Below, piece by piece: positions 1 through 7,603 of a stretch of DNA of 13,049 nt. Numbering within the stretch: the first letter of the stretch is position 1; each line of letters opens with the position of its first letter. Below the pieces are notes generated by a model. That model saw only the letters and a list, made by a program, of their open reading frames with translations, was not told the origin of the DNA and did no database searches. The translations under genes and the position numbers were made by a program. The stretch comes from Desulfobacterales bacterium. Lineage in GTDB: Bacteria; Desulfobacterota; Desulfobacteria; Desulfobacterales; C00003106. The stretch covers positions 1-13,049 of the forward strand of contig DAOVGD010000133.1 in the NCBI GenBank assembly GCA_030672555.1, read 5' to 3'.

Positions 1-1127
1 TTCATTGCATTCTTTTCTATTTGACGTATACGTTCTCTCGATACCCCAAACGTCTTGCCGATCTCATGAAGAGTATACCGATGTTTTTCCCCGATTCCAT
101 AGCGCTTGCGCACAATAATTTCTTCTCTCGGTGTCAATGTCGACAGTATTGCGTCTACCTTTTTTGACAAGTCATCTGTTTCAACCTCTTCATACGGCGT
201 TTTTCCGGAAGTATTTTCCAGAAAATCACCAACACAATCGCCTCCCTCTTTAACCGGCGTTTCCAGGGAAACCGGATTCGATATCAGAGACAATACCGAA
301 ACAACATGCTCCAAAGGTATACTTAAGTCCTCGGCGATCTCCTTGGGGGTAGGTTCCCTCCCCATAGTTTTCAGAAGAGAATAGAATGTGTTCAAGATAC
401 GGTTTCTCTTTACTAATATATGTACAGGTACCCGAATTGTGCTTGATTTGTTTTGCAATGCCCTGATAATTGCTTGACGTATCCACCAAATCGCATATGT
501 GCTGAACCTGTATCCCGTTCTATAATCGAAACGATACACTGCTTTTAACAGGCCTATATTTCCTTCCTGAACAAGATCAAGAAGGGCTAAGCCTCTGTTT
601 TTATACTTTTTAGCTATACTTACGACTAATCTCAAATTTGCCATTGCAAGGTGATGAACAGCCTCTCTCAGTCTTTTGTCCGTGTCTTGAAGCTTGGATA
701 ATAGAAAACTTAACGAGCTGTTTTGCGCATATTGTTTACTTAGCCCTCTAACAGTTTTCAAAGAATACTCAATTAAGTCTTCTTTAGCGAGCTGTGACTT
801 TCCTTCTTCTGTAAGAGTTCGTTGGATTGTATCTTTTAATTCCTCCATCTCGGGAATAGAACAAGAAGCGTTTAAAATGTAATCAAAAAATGTTTTCTGC
901 TTGTTTTGTATTGTTTTGCCAATAGATTGTTCTTGCTCAATTGAGAGGACTTGATAGCGATCCATCCCTCTGATATAATCCATCAGTATAGGATCTTTCT
1001 CCTTTGTGTTGCTGTACTTGTTATTTGTATATTTATCATGCTTAACACAGGCGCCTTCTTGAGACGCATTAACGTCTAATGATTCCTCCTCAAGTTCAAG
1101 TTCGCAAACTTCGACTCTTTGGCTCAT
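1..1127 (-). CDS. Sigma-70 family RNA polymerase sigma factor, RpoS-like group (3' end outside window)
   Basis: The open frame gives 375 residues before the left edge; only the last few residues should be missing. Start ATG at 1127 has AAGGAG (1140-1135) 7 nt upstream. Seen in order: region 1.2 (about 45-75), a weakly conserved 70-residue stretch (about 76-150), region 2 (about 152-235, with [31 protein letters not shown] core and [12 protein letters not shown]), region 3 (240-315) and region 4.2 with [13 protein letters not shown] at the end. Region 2 and 4.2 fit sigma factors reading -35/-10 promoters. The GLALLDL stretch resembles RpoS more than RpoD. In WWIRQAI the Gln that reads -12 is kept (218), but the Thr that follows in primary sigmas is Ile221, so this is probably an alternative, not the housekeeping, sigma. 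It is divergent from an XRE-receiver regulator, a plausible controller. Not in the usual rpoD context of dnaG/rpsU in what can be seen. Confidence 0.95.
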   Translation of the reverse strand, partial: MSQRVEVCELELEEESLDVNASQEGACVKHDKYTNNKYSNTKEKDPILMDYIRGMDRYQVLSIEQEQSIGKTIQNKQKTFFDYILNASCSIPEMEELKDTIQRTLTEEGKSQLAKEDLIEYSLKTVRGLSKQYAQNSSLSFLLSKLQDTDKRLREAVHHLAMANLRLVVSIAKKYKNRGLALLDLVQEGNIGLLKAVYRFDYRTGYRFSTYAIWWIRQAIIRALQNKSSTIRVPVHILVKRNRILNTFYSLLKTMGREPTPKEIAEDLSIPLEHVVSVLSLISNPVSLETPVKEGGDCVGDFLENTSGKTPYEEVETDDLSKKVDAILSTLTPREEIIVRKRYGIGEKHRYTLHEIGKTFGVSRERIRQIEKNAM

Positions 1128-1165
1128 CCTTTGGCTCCTTTATTGTAGAGTTGTAAAAAATTCTT

Positions 1166-1194
1166 TTTATAATGATAACTTACTAAAACAGAGT
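1166..1194 (-). promoter_or_regulatory. Weak candidate promoter of the sigma factor gene
   Basis: On the minus strand a TATAAA box (1171-1166) lies 17 bp after ACTCTG (1194-1189), about 25 bp before the AAGGAG site. The -10 is good, the -35 poor, so it may need an activator or be read by another sigma. The palindromes at 1218-1313 lie just upstream. Confidence 0.3.
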
Positions 1195-1217
1195 TACCAA
1201 TATGTCAAACCTCGTAT

Positions 1218-1241
1218 TTGCCACTGAGGCAATATTGGCAA
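1218..1241. promoter_or_regulatory. Candidate operator 1: TTGCCA-N12-TGGCAA inverted repeat
   Basis: Perfect 6-bp arms TTGCCA (1218-1223) and TGGCAA (1236-1241) lie between the divergent sigma and XRE-receiver genes. The right arm continues as TTGGCAACGGTCCG, which recurs with two changes as TTGGCAACTTTCCG in the second site about 77 bp away. Repeated palindromes between divergent genes beside an XRE regulator are typical of autoregulation; binding by this protein is inference. Confidence 0.45.
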
Positions 1242-1298
1242 CGGTCCGAGAGCATTAGAGCAAAATATCTGTTTATTTTCCACGATATATCCCCTTTA

Positions 1299-1313
1299 TT
1301 GCCATTTTGGCAA
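1299..1313. promoter_or_regulatory. Candidate operator 2: TTGCCATTTTGGCAA palindrome
   Basis: A 15-bp site with perfect 6-bp arms and a 3-bp centre, 24 bp upstream of the -35 box of the XRE-receiver gene. It shares both arms and the trailing CNNTCCG with the site at 1218-1241. Position just upstream of a -35 suits an activator or a looping repressor. Confidence 0.5.
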
Positions 1314-1337
1314 CTTTCCGTTCTTTTTGCTAAAAGG

Positions 1338-1366
1338 TTGACATTTTTTCCTTTTTTTATTATAGA
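1338..1366 (+). promoter_or_regulatory. Promoter of the XRE-receiver gene, probably giving a leaderless mRNA
   Basis: A consensus TTGACA (1338-1343), a T-rich 17-bp spacer and TATAGA (1361-1366). The expected start, about 7 bp after the -10, falls at 1373, the A of the ATG. There is no purine-rich site before the ATG, only T-rich promoter sequence, so translation from the 5' end of the message fits better than SD-led initiation. Confidence 0.65.
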
Positions 1367-1372
1367 AAATCT

Positions 1373-2248
1373 ATGCGGCAAAATGATCAACATATCGGAC
1401 GCAAGATCAAAGAATTAAGAAAAAAGAAAAGGCTGTCTCTGGAACAATTAGGTAAACTCTGTGGATGTTCCAAGTCTTACATGTCCAGAATAGAAAATGG
1501 AAGGCGTCGCATAGATGTTGAAAGGTTGCAATGTATTGCCAGGGAGCTCGCAGTATCCCCGGATTATTTTTTTGGTTCCGGAGAAGTTGACAGTCTTCCA
1601 CAACCCTTTAAAAAAGATTCAAAAATTTTGCGTATTCCTACCCCCTTTCCCACAAAATTATCGTCTGATGGTTCCGGAAAAGTATACGAACTGACACTAC
1701 GATTTGAAGGGGGTGAGGAAGGTGAAGGAGCGGGAGTTGCCAAAATTGAAAAGTTCGTTGCCACTACGAGCAATGCGAATTTTTCTGCAACTGAGTCAGT
1801 TGCCAGGCCCGCACCAATGACCCGTAGTGATCCCGGAAAGGTATTAATAGTAGATGACAAGCCTTTTATAATAGAATTTATAAAAGACGCTCTTGACACC
1901 TTCAACATAAATTTGGAGGTCGAATGCGCTTATTCCTGTAACGAAGCAATGAAAAAGTTTAAAAAAATTTTAAGCCAAGACAAACCTGTTGCTTTGGTGT
2001 TATTGGATTATGTGGGCATTGAAGGGAGTGGAAAAGACACACTTAAAGAAATGGTCCGCTTACATCCAGGCCTTCCGGTAATTGCAATGACCGGATATGG
2101 AAATCGCGAAATTCGGCAGAATGCCCTGAAGAACGGGGCCTTTGATTTTCTTGAAAAGCCGATATTATTAAATGAGTTGATTAAATCTATTCAGCGAGCC
2201 TTAAAACTACCTGACACCATATATCCATTCGCCCAAATTTCCCCTTAA
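1373..2248 (+). CDS. XRE-family helix-turn-helix regulator with C-terminal receiver domain
   Basis: A 291-residue cytoplasmic regulator. Residues 8-66 are a Cro/C1-type HTH (LSLEQLGKLCGCSKSYMSRIENGRR, then a typical SPDYFFG end). Residues 67-153 form a linker rich in Gly, Glu and Pro. Residues 155-279 are a CheY-like receiver with the acidic pair D161-D162, phospho-acceptor D212 in LVLLDY, switch T240 in AMTGYG and K262 in LEKP, so it should be phosphorylatable. The HTH-first order is the reverse of usual response regulators. The start is set by the HTH, which needs nearly all N-terminal residues; an in-frame stop lies at 1331. Its 3' end is 4 bp from the uvrB stop, tail to tail. No kinase is adjacent; the orphan kinase at 6203-7603 is the only candidate partner here. 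Likely controls the divergent sigma gene and itself (inference). Confidence 0.9.
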   Translation: MRQNDQHIGRKIKELRKKKRLSLEQLGKLCGCSKSYMSRIENGRRRIDVERLQCIARELAVSPDYFFGSGEVDSLPQPFKKDSKILRIPTPFPTKLSSDGSGKVYELTLRFEGGEEGEGAGVAKIEKFVATTSNANFSATESVARPAPMTRSDPGKVLIVDDKPFIIEFIKDALDTFNINLEVECAYSCNEAMKKFKKILSQDKPVALVLLDYVGIEGSGKDTLKEMVRLHPGLPVIAMTGYGNREIRQNALKNGAFDFLEKPILLNELIKSIQRALKLPDTIYPFAQISP

Positions 2249-2252
2249 ATTT

Positions 2253-4244
2253 TTATCTCATCTCAAGTTCAACTCTTTGAAGGTTTTTGATACGATCCCG
2301 AAGTTCTGCGGCCTGTTCAAAGGCAAGATTGCGGGCAGCCTCCTTCATTTCCTTTTCAAGCCTTTTAATGGTACGTGTAATTTCGTCTGGATTTTCAAAA
2401 TCCACGGTGGGTTCTGCAACAGCAGAAACAGTAACATAATCGGCTTCGTATGCAGAATCGAGAATGGATTGAATATTTTTTTGGATAGTTAGCGGGGTAA
2501 TATCGTTAAGATCATTGTATCCCTTTTGGATCTTTCGACGCCGGTTGGTTTCACTAACTGCGGATTTTATTGATTGTGTTTTGTGATCCGCATATAAGAT
2601 TACAGTTCCTGAAACATTGCGTGCCGCCCTTCCACATGTCTGAATTAGAGAGCGTGCTGACCTGAGGAACCCTTCTTTGTCAGCATCCAAGATTGCCACA
2701 AGGGAGACTTCCGGAATATCGAGTCCCTCTCTGAGAAGATTAATCCCGACTAAGACATCAAATTTTCCCAGCCTGAGATCCCTTATGATCTCCACCCGCT
2801 CCATTGTCTTTATCTCTGAATGAAGGTATCTAACACGTACTTCAAGTTCACGATAGTAGTCACAGAGATCCTCAGCCATCCTCTTGGTCAGGGTAGTTAC
2901 GAGAACCCTCTCTTTTTTTGCCTCTCTCTTTCTAATTTCGTCCAAAAGATCATCTACCTGATTTTCTGCCGGTTTTATAATAACTTTTGGATCAATTAAT
3001 CCGGTAGGTCTGATAATCTGTTCTGCCACCCTGCCTTTTCCCATTTCGAATTCGTATTCGCCGGGGGTTGCGGAAGCATAGATGGCCTGTTTATGTTTTT
3101 GTTCAAACTCTTCAAACCTCAACGGCCTGTTGTCTAAGGCGGAAGGGAGCCGGAATCCATACGCCACCAGGCTTTCTTTTCTCGATCTATCTCCGCGGTA
3201 CATTCCCCTGAGCTGAGGAACAGTAATATGACTCTCGTCTATAAAGAGCAAGAGATCTTCGGGAAAATAATCGAGTAGGGTGGGAGGGGGCTCACCAGGG
3301 CTTCGGCCTGTGAGGTGACGGGAATAATTTTCAATTCCATGGCAGTAGCCGAGTTCCCGCATCATTTCCAAGTCAAAATTTGTTCTCTCCTCAATGCGTT
3401 GGGCCTCAATCAATTTTCGAGTCTCTCGAAAATATCCTATTCGTTCTTTTAATTCTATTTCTATAGCCTTACTTGCGGTTTTTAAAGTAATACTTGAAGT
3501 CACATAGTGGCTGGCCGGATACACGGAAGCCATCTTTAGGATCTGCCTGACCTTGCCTCTTAATGGATCGATTTCAGATATTTTTTCAATGACGTCCCCG
3601 AAAAATTCGACCCTCAGCGCACGATCCTCCTCGTAGGCTGGAAAGATCTCTACGCGATCACCCCGTACTCTGAAGACACCCCTGTGAAAATCGGTGTCAT
3701 TTCGCTCATATTGCATTGTAACCAACTTTTTGAGGAGATCATCCCGACTAAGCATATCGTCAGTCTTTAGATCAAGACACATCTCCTTATAGTCAACGGG
3801 AGACCCCAAACCGAAGATACATGAAACACTGGCGACCACAACGACATCGCGTCTGGTCAATACAGAGCGGGTGGCAGAATGGCGCATTTTATCAATCAGT
3901 TCATTGATTGAAGCGTCTTTCTCTATGTAGGTATCAGTGGTAGGAAGATATGCTTCGGGCTGGTAATAGTCATAGTAACTGACAAAATATTCCACAGCGT
4001 TTTTTGGGAAAAGGGCCTTGAATTCGCTGTAAAGTTGTGCTGCCAAAGTCTTGTTTGGAGCTATCACCAATGTAGGCCTTTGCACGTTGGCAATGACATT
4101 GGCCATTGTAAAGGTTTTGCCCGACCCTGTCACACCCAAAAGGACCTGGTGCTGCTCCTCTGAAAGGACACCATCGGTCAATTTCTGAATGGCAAATGGT
4201 TGATCACCTTTCGGACCAAATTCGGAAACCAGTGAGAAGTTCAC
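2253..4244 (-). CDS. uvrB: UvrABC excinuclease subunit B
   Basis: 663 residues, full length for UvrB, the helicase-like damage-verifying subunit of nucleotide excision repair that takes lesions from UvrA and recruits UvrC. Seen: Walker A GVTGSGKT (37-44), the [25 protein letters not shown] beta-hairpin (about 90-110) that clamps the non-damaged strand, Walker B with DESH (336-339), SATPG (391-395), the GRAARN motif VI and a C-terminal UVR helical hairpin (about 620-660) that contacts UvrC. Start is GTG at 4244, giving the usual MNFSLVSEF beginning; GGAAGG lies 12 nt upstream, inside the end of cysS. It follows cysS by 4 bp, so the two are very likely cotranscribed and may be translationally coupled. 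No SOS box is visible upstream of cysS. Confidence 0.98.
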   Translation of the reverse strand: MNFSLVSEFGPKGDQPFAIQKLTDGVLSEEQHQVLLGVTGSGKTFTMANVIANVQRPTLVIAPNKTLAAQLYSEFKALFPKNAVEYFVSYYDYYQPEAYLPTTDTYIEKDASINELIDKMRHSATRSVLTRRDVVVVASVSCIFGLGSPVDYKEMCLDLKTDDMLSRDDLLKKLVTMQYERNDTDFHRGVFRVRGDRVEIFPAYEEDRALRVEFFGDVIEKISEIDPLRGKVRQILKMASVYPASHYVTSSITLKTASKAIEIELKERIGYFRETRKLIEAQRIEERTNFDLEMMRELGYCHGIENYSRHLTGRSPGEPPPTLLDYFPEDLLLFIDESHITVPQLRGMYRGDRSRKESLVAYGFRLPSALDNRPLRFEEFEQKHKQAIYASATPGEYEFEMGKGRVAEQIIRPTGLIDPKVIIKPAENQVDDLLDEIRKREAKKERVLVTTLTKRMAEDLCDYYRELEVRVRYLHSEIKTMERVEIIRDLRLGKFDVLVGINLLREGLDIPEVSLVAILDADKEGFLRSARSLIQTCGRAARNVSGTVILYADHKTQSIKSAVSETNRRRKIQKGYNDLNDITPLTIQKNIQSILDSAYEADYVTVSAVAEPTVDFENPDEITRTIKRLEKEMKEAARNLAFEQAAELRDRIKNLQRVELEMR

Positions 4245-4248
4245 GGCC

Positions 4249-5724
4249 TTATCGAGCCTTCCAGACCGTTCCCTCAGGTCGGTCTTTGATAACGATATTC
4301 ATGGCAGCCAATTGATCACGGATTTGGTCCGCGCGAGTCCAATCTTTATTCTTACGTGCCTCAGCCCGTTCCGCAATCAGCTTTTCAATGGCAGGCGCAT
4401 CAATTTGACCACTCACAAAAGCTTTCAATTTCTTGTGTTCGAAAAACTCTTTGGGGTCACATGCTAATATACCAAGGACATTGCCGATTTTGACGAGTAT
4501 CTCTTTACCGGTTAAAAGCAGATTAGAGATTTCAGGAGAGGATGGGCCCTCTAAGCCGTCCATAAAACGATTAAAACGACGTACAGCATCAAATAACAAT
4601 CCTATTGCTCGGGCTGTATTAAAATCATCATCCATGGCCTCTTTAAACTTATCCCAAAGTCCTTCCGCGTAGTTTGCAAGGTCATTATAAGACTCTTTTG
4701 GGGAGTATGTTTCAACGCCTGATCCGGATTCTGTAAGAGCGTAGTCTGCAATTCTCAGAAGAAGTGCATACATCTTTTCCAGGCCATGTTCAGTTTCCTG
4801 AACTGTCTCATCCGAAAAATCCACCGGACTTCGATAATGATTGAAAAGGAGAAAGAGGCGCATCGCTTCTGGATGAAATCGTTCAAGAACATCCTGAATA
4901 GTAAGAAAGTTGCCGAGAGACTTCGACATTTTTTCATGGTTTATGTTTACGAATCCATTATGAATCCAGTAATTGGCAAATGGCGGTCCAAAGGCTCCCT
5001 CTGATTGAGCAATTTCGTTTTCGTGGTGAGGGAATATAAGGTCCTTACCTCCCCCATGGATATCAAAATGGGTTCCAAGATATCGAGTGCTCATTGCCGA
5101 GCATTCTATATGCCATCCGGGACGACCTTTCCCCCATGGACTTTCCCAAAACGGCTCCCCCGGTTTTACACTCTTCCAGAGCGCGAAATCCATTGGATTC
5201 CGCTTACGTTCGTCCACTTCAATACGGGCTCCTGCTTCCATCTCTTCCAGCCGTCTTCCGGAAAGTTTACCATAGCCTTTGAATGTCTCTATGGCAAAAA
5301 AAACGTCACCATCCACTTCATAGGCATGACCCTTTGCTACAAGTTGTTTGATGACATCGACAATCGTTCCGATGTGTTCCGTTGCACGCGGTTCAATAGA
5401 TGCCCTCTCGACACCTAATGCGTCCATATCACGATAGAATTCCTTAATGTATCGATCTGATATTGTATGGATATCTGTCCCGATCTCATTGGCCCGGTTT
5501 ATAATCTTGTCGTCTACATCGGTAAAGTTTCGAACATAAATAACCGAATATCCGATGGCCCTCAGATATTTGACGATTACATCAAAGACTACCATTGACC
5601 GGGCATGTCCCACGTGACAGGAATCGTATACCGTGACCCCGCAGACATAAATGCCTACCTTTCCCGGTTCAATCGGTTTAAAGATCTCTTTTTCACCTGA
5701 AAGCGTATTGTAGATGCGAAGCAT
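4249..5724 (-). CDS. cysS: Cysteinyl-tRNA synthetase
   Basis: 491-residue class I aminoacyl-tRNA synthetase that charges tRNA-Cys in the cytoplasm. Seen: HIGH-type motif HVGH (37-40), KMSKS (265-269), and the zinc ligands C28, C208, H233 and E237 that discriminate cysteine; the C-terminal anticodon-binding part is complete. The frame stays open 63 bp further upstream, but the start chosen is ATG 5724, because AGGAGG sits 4-5 nt before it and family members begin at [10 protein letters not shown]. The upstream extension would translate repeat-derived sequence. First gene of a probable cysS-uvrB unit; a weak TTGCTT-N15-TATAGT (-10 at 5770-5765) could be its promoter. Confidence 0.98.
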   Translation of the reverse strand: MLRIYNTLSGEKEIFKPIEPGKVGIYVCGVTVYDSCHVGHARSMVVFDVIVKYLRAIGYSVIYVRNFTDVDDKIINRANEIGTDIHTISDRYIKEFYRDMDALGVERASIEPRATEHIGTIVDVIKQLVAKGHAYEVDGDVFFAIETFKGYGKLSGRRLEEMEAGARIEVDERKRNPMDFALWKSVKPGEPFWESPWGKGRPGWHIECSAMSTRYLGTHFDIHGGGKDLIFPHHENEIAQSEGAFGPPFANYWIHNGFVNINHEKMSKSLGNFLTIQDVLERFHPEAMRLFLLFNHYRSPVDFSDETVQETEHGLEKMYALLLRIADYALTESGSGVETYSPKESYNDLANYAEGLWDKFKEAMDDDFNTARAIGLLFDAVRRFNRFMDGLEGPSSPEISNLLLTGKEILVKIGNVLGILACDPKEFFEHKKLKAFVSGQIDAPAIEKLIAERAEARKNKDWTRADQIRDQLAAMNIVIKDRPEGTVWKAR

Positions 5725-5793
5725 TGTTCCTCCTGTGATTGCGTACTGGTTACTGGATGTAATGACTATAGATTGCAGCTTCATCAAGCAACC

Positions 5794-5849
5794 AGAGGCA
5801 AGAAATTAGAAGTCAGAGGACAGAGGTCAGAGATCAGAAGATAGAAATA
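5794..5849 (-). repeat. Heptamer block, 8 units (NRAYYCT type read on minus strand)
   Basis: Eight consecutive 7-bp units starting AGA on the plus strand (AGAGGCA, AGAAATT, AGAAGTC, AGAGGAC and so on). Read on the minus strand they belong to the same family as the blocks at 5926-5974 and 6014-6139. The stretch 5808-5832 pairs with 5941-5965 as inverted arms, 24 of 25 positions matching, so this block and the next could form a long stem. Confidence 0.85.
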
Positions 5850-5877
5850 ATAGTTTGATTGAGCTTAAACGCTCAAT

Positions 5878-5905
5878 GTCAGTGGTCAGTGGTCCTTTGT
5901 CCGTT
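5878..5905 (+). repeat. Four GTC-headed heptads
   Basis: GTCAGTG, GTCAGTG, GTCCTTT and GTCCGTT follow each other without gaps. The sequence differs from the flanking blocks but the 7-bp period is the same. Confidence 0.7.
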
Positions 5906-5925
5906 GCAAAAAAATCGGACGTGAA

Positions 5926-5974
5926 TCTCTGTTTTCTATTCTCTGACATCTGTCCTCTGACTTCTGTCTTCTAA
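5926..5974 (+). repeat. Heptamer block, 7 YYTCTGN units
   Basis: Seven gapless 7-bp units from TCTCTGT to CTTCTAA. Positions 5941-5965 are the inverted partner of 5808-5832. Confidence 0.85.
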
Positions 5975-6013
5975 CCTTAGAACAGCGCCATTATCAAGTC
6001 TTTTTTCTCCATG

Positions 6014-6139
6014 CCTCAGTCTTCTGCCCTCTGACTTCTGCCTTCTGCCCTCTGTTTTCTGACCTCTGACTTCTGTTTTCTGCCTTCTCCCATCTGACCT
6101 CTGCCCTCTGTCTTCTGACCTCTGACTTCTGACTTCTAT
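6014..6139 (+). repeat. Heptamer array, 18 gapless YYTCTGN units
   Basis: 126 bp = 18 x 7 with no indel, from CCTCAGT through units such as CTTCTGC, CCTCTGA, TTTCTGA and CTTCTGT to CTTCTAT. Positions 3-5 (TCT) are almost invariant, while the first, second and last vary, mostly among pyrimidines (1-2) and A/C/T (7). Unit order is not a simple higher-order tandem. The array ends at 6139 and the kinase -35 box begins at 6140. Confidence 0.9.
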
Positions 6140-6169
6140 TTGACAATATATCAGTTATTATGGTAAATT
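6140..6169 (+). promoter_or_regulatory. Promoter of the histidine kinase gene
   Basis: Consensus TTGACA (6140-6145), 18-bp spacer and TAAATT (6164-6169), about 30 bp before the ATG, with an AGGAG site between. The -35 is the next heptad after the repeat array, so the array would lie in the region touched by upstream activators or the alpha C-terminal domain. Confidence 0.6.
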
Positions 6170-6202
6170 ATAAATATACAAAAAATAAAGGAGTTACAGC
6201 GT

Positions 6203-7603
6203 ATGGAACGAATGCATTTCCTCGAAAAAAGAGTGCACAAGAAGATGGATGATTATCATGAGTATAGTTTTACAAACATCCAGGACGCTGGCCTTCGAAC
6301 TTTCTTTGACCTGTCTCAAGAATTTGAATCTATAGAAGATCTTTATCGTATTTGTGTTATTATCATTAAGGCTTTTTTTAACCTTGATTCAATGCTCTAT
6401 GTCGGACTAAACGGAGACTCAATGAAGCTCGTATGTACCTATGAAAACGGGCTGATCACAACTCCGGATAAAATACTCATCCCTCCAATCATGGTAACTT
6501 CTGAGGCAAAAGAATCCAAGGGCTCGTATTTTATACCAGTAATTGGTAACAAGGCCTTAGTTGAAAGGCTTCCAGCCACGTGTTGCGGCGAGATACTCGG
6601 CATCCTTCAACTTAAAGATTCTGCGGGCTTGAGTGAAAAAGAAAAATTTTTCTTTCAGAAATTTGCCAATAGAATTGGGTACGCACTGCATAACAAAGTC
6701 CTTATGTGGAAAAACATAAATCATCTCAACTTCATTCGCTCTCTTGTCAAGGATATCGAGCACAATATTATTACTCCCAATATCGCTTTTAAGCTCTATA
6801 TTAAAAGATTACGATCAACCATGAAGCAGTGCCGTGAGATCGAAAAAGAATTGGGTTCAATACTGACTGCCACAAATATGAACGATCATCAAAAACTTTC
6901 CCAGATAAGTACTGTATACGATAAGATAAAAGACTCCGCCGAAGCGTTGGAAGAGCAGGTAAAAAATATCAGAAAGCATTACAAAAACACAAGCCTTTTT
7001 TTGGAAACCCTATTGAGAAGAGCACATTTTGAAAAAGGGCATTATGTGCTTAATAGAAGGTCTTGTAATATGAAAGAGGATATTATCCTGCCGCAGTTGG
7101 AAGAATATAAGGCAAAAATAAAGGACAAGCATATTGAAATACGGGATGAATACACTGCCTTGGACAAGGAAGAACCGATGCAGGTGGACATCGGGCTCTT
7201 ATCCCAGGTCTATGCCAATCTTTTTTCTAATGCGGTTAAGTATACAAAGGAGATAAAAGAAGACGGCCAGAAATTCAAATACATCGCCTATGGGAGAGAG
7301 GTGCTCAAAGACTATTTTTTTGACGGCATACATGGGATAAAATATTATGTGTTTAGCGCCGGCCCTCATATTCTCAAGGAGGAACGCAGTAATGTATTCA
7401 TGGAGGGTTATCGAGGCGCCAACGTTGAGAAAATCCCTGGCACTGGCCAAGGACTATACTTTATCAAGGAAATTATTCGACTGCATGGTGGGTTTGTTGG
7501 ATACGAGACCGTGCCGGGAGGAAATAAGTTCTATTTTATACTCCCTAAATCTGACGAATATATCCCTATCCCCTCGGATGATACTCCTGATGTACCCGCT
7601 TGA
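6203..7603 (+). CDS. Cytoplasmic GAF-like sensor histidine kinase
   Basis: 466 residues, no membrane segment or signal peptide. Residues about 30-165 look like a GAF sensory domain (including adjacent C127-C128). A long helical dimerisation region follows with the probable phospho-acceptor H187 in DIEHNIITPN; the helices run to about 275, longer than a standard HisKA hairpin. The ATPase part (about 325-450) has the N box NLFSNAVKYT (339-348), a G1 box written FSAGPHI in which the usual Asp/Asn is Ser385, and the G2 box GTGQGL (413-418). The changed G1 residue could weaken nucleotide binding. AGGAG lies 9 nt before ATG 6203. It is an orphan: no response regulator is adjacent; the receiver-bearing regulator at 1373-2248 is the nearest candidate. 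Its last 38 bp overlap xerD tail to tail. Confidence 0.9.
   Translation: MERMHFLEKRVHKKMDDYHEYSFTNIQDAGLRTFFDLSQEFESIEDLYRICVIIIKAFFNLDSMLYVGLNGDSMKLVCTYENGLITTPDKILIPPIMVTSEAKESKGSYFIPVIGNKALVERLPATCCGEILGILQLKDSAGLSEKEKFFFQKFANRIGYALHNKVLMWKNINHLNFIRSLVKDIEHNIITPNIAFKLYIKRLRSTMKQCREIEKELGSILTATNMNDHQKLSQISTVYDKIKDSAEALEEQVKNIRKHYKNTSLFLETLLRRAHFEKGHYVLNRRSCNMKEDIILPQLEEYKAKIKDKHIEIRDEYTALDKEEPMQVDIGLLSQVYANLFSNAVKYTKEIKEDGQKFKYIAYGREVLKDYFFDGIHGIKYYVFSAGPHILKEERSNVFMEGYRGANVEKIPGTGQGLYFIKEIIRLHGGFVGYETVPGGNKFYFILPKSDEYIPIPSDDTPDVPA

Larger units (their letters stand above)
5725..6202. other. 478-bp gap between cysS and the kinase, mostly heptamer-period repeats
   Basis: Divergent promoter region with no credible gene. 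It holds, left to right: the cysS leader with two ACTGGTT/ACTGGAT heptads (about 5745-5757), an AGAGGNC-type block (5794-5849), a perfect 6-bp hairpin TTGAGC-TTAAAC-GCTCAA (5859-5876), four GTC-headed heptads (5878-5905), seven YYTCTGN heptads (5926-5974), a 39-bp unique stretch, eighteen YYTCTGN heptads (6014-6139), then the kinase promoter. Confidence 0.85.

Noticed and set aside
1218..1230. B12-box-like GCCACTG, possible cobalamin riboswitch
   Set aside because: Only the heptamer matches; none of the other conserved riboswitch segments is present and the adjacent gene is a regulator, not a cobamide gene. It is explained better as an operator arm.
4433..5418. Several plus-strand frames inside cysS, and similar frames inside uvrB, the ThiC-like gene and cobS
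   Set aside because: They are shadows opposite strongly conserved genes, with no family resemblance or initiation signals.
5725..5787. N-terminal extension of cysteinyl-tRNA synthetase
   Set aside because: The extra 21 codons run through heptad-like DNA, lack an SD and are absent from the family, while ATG 5724 has AGGAGG.
5794..6139. CRISPR array
   Set aside because: The repeats are only 7 bp, gapless and degenerate, with no unique spacers of constant length and no cas genes nearby.
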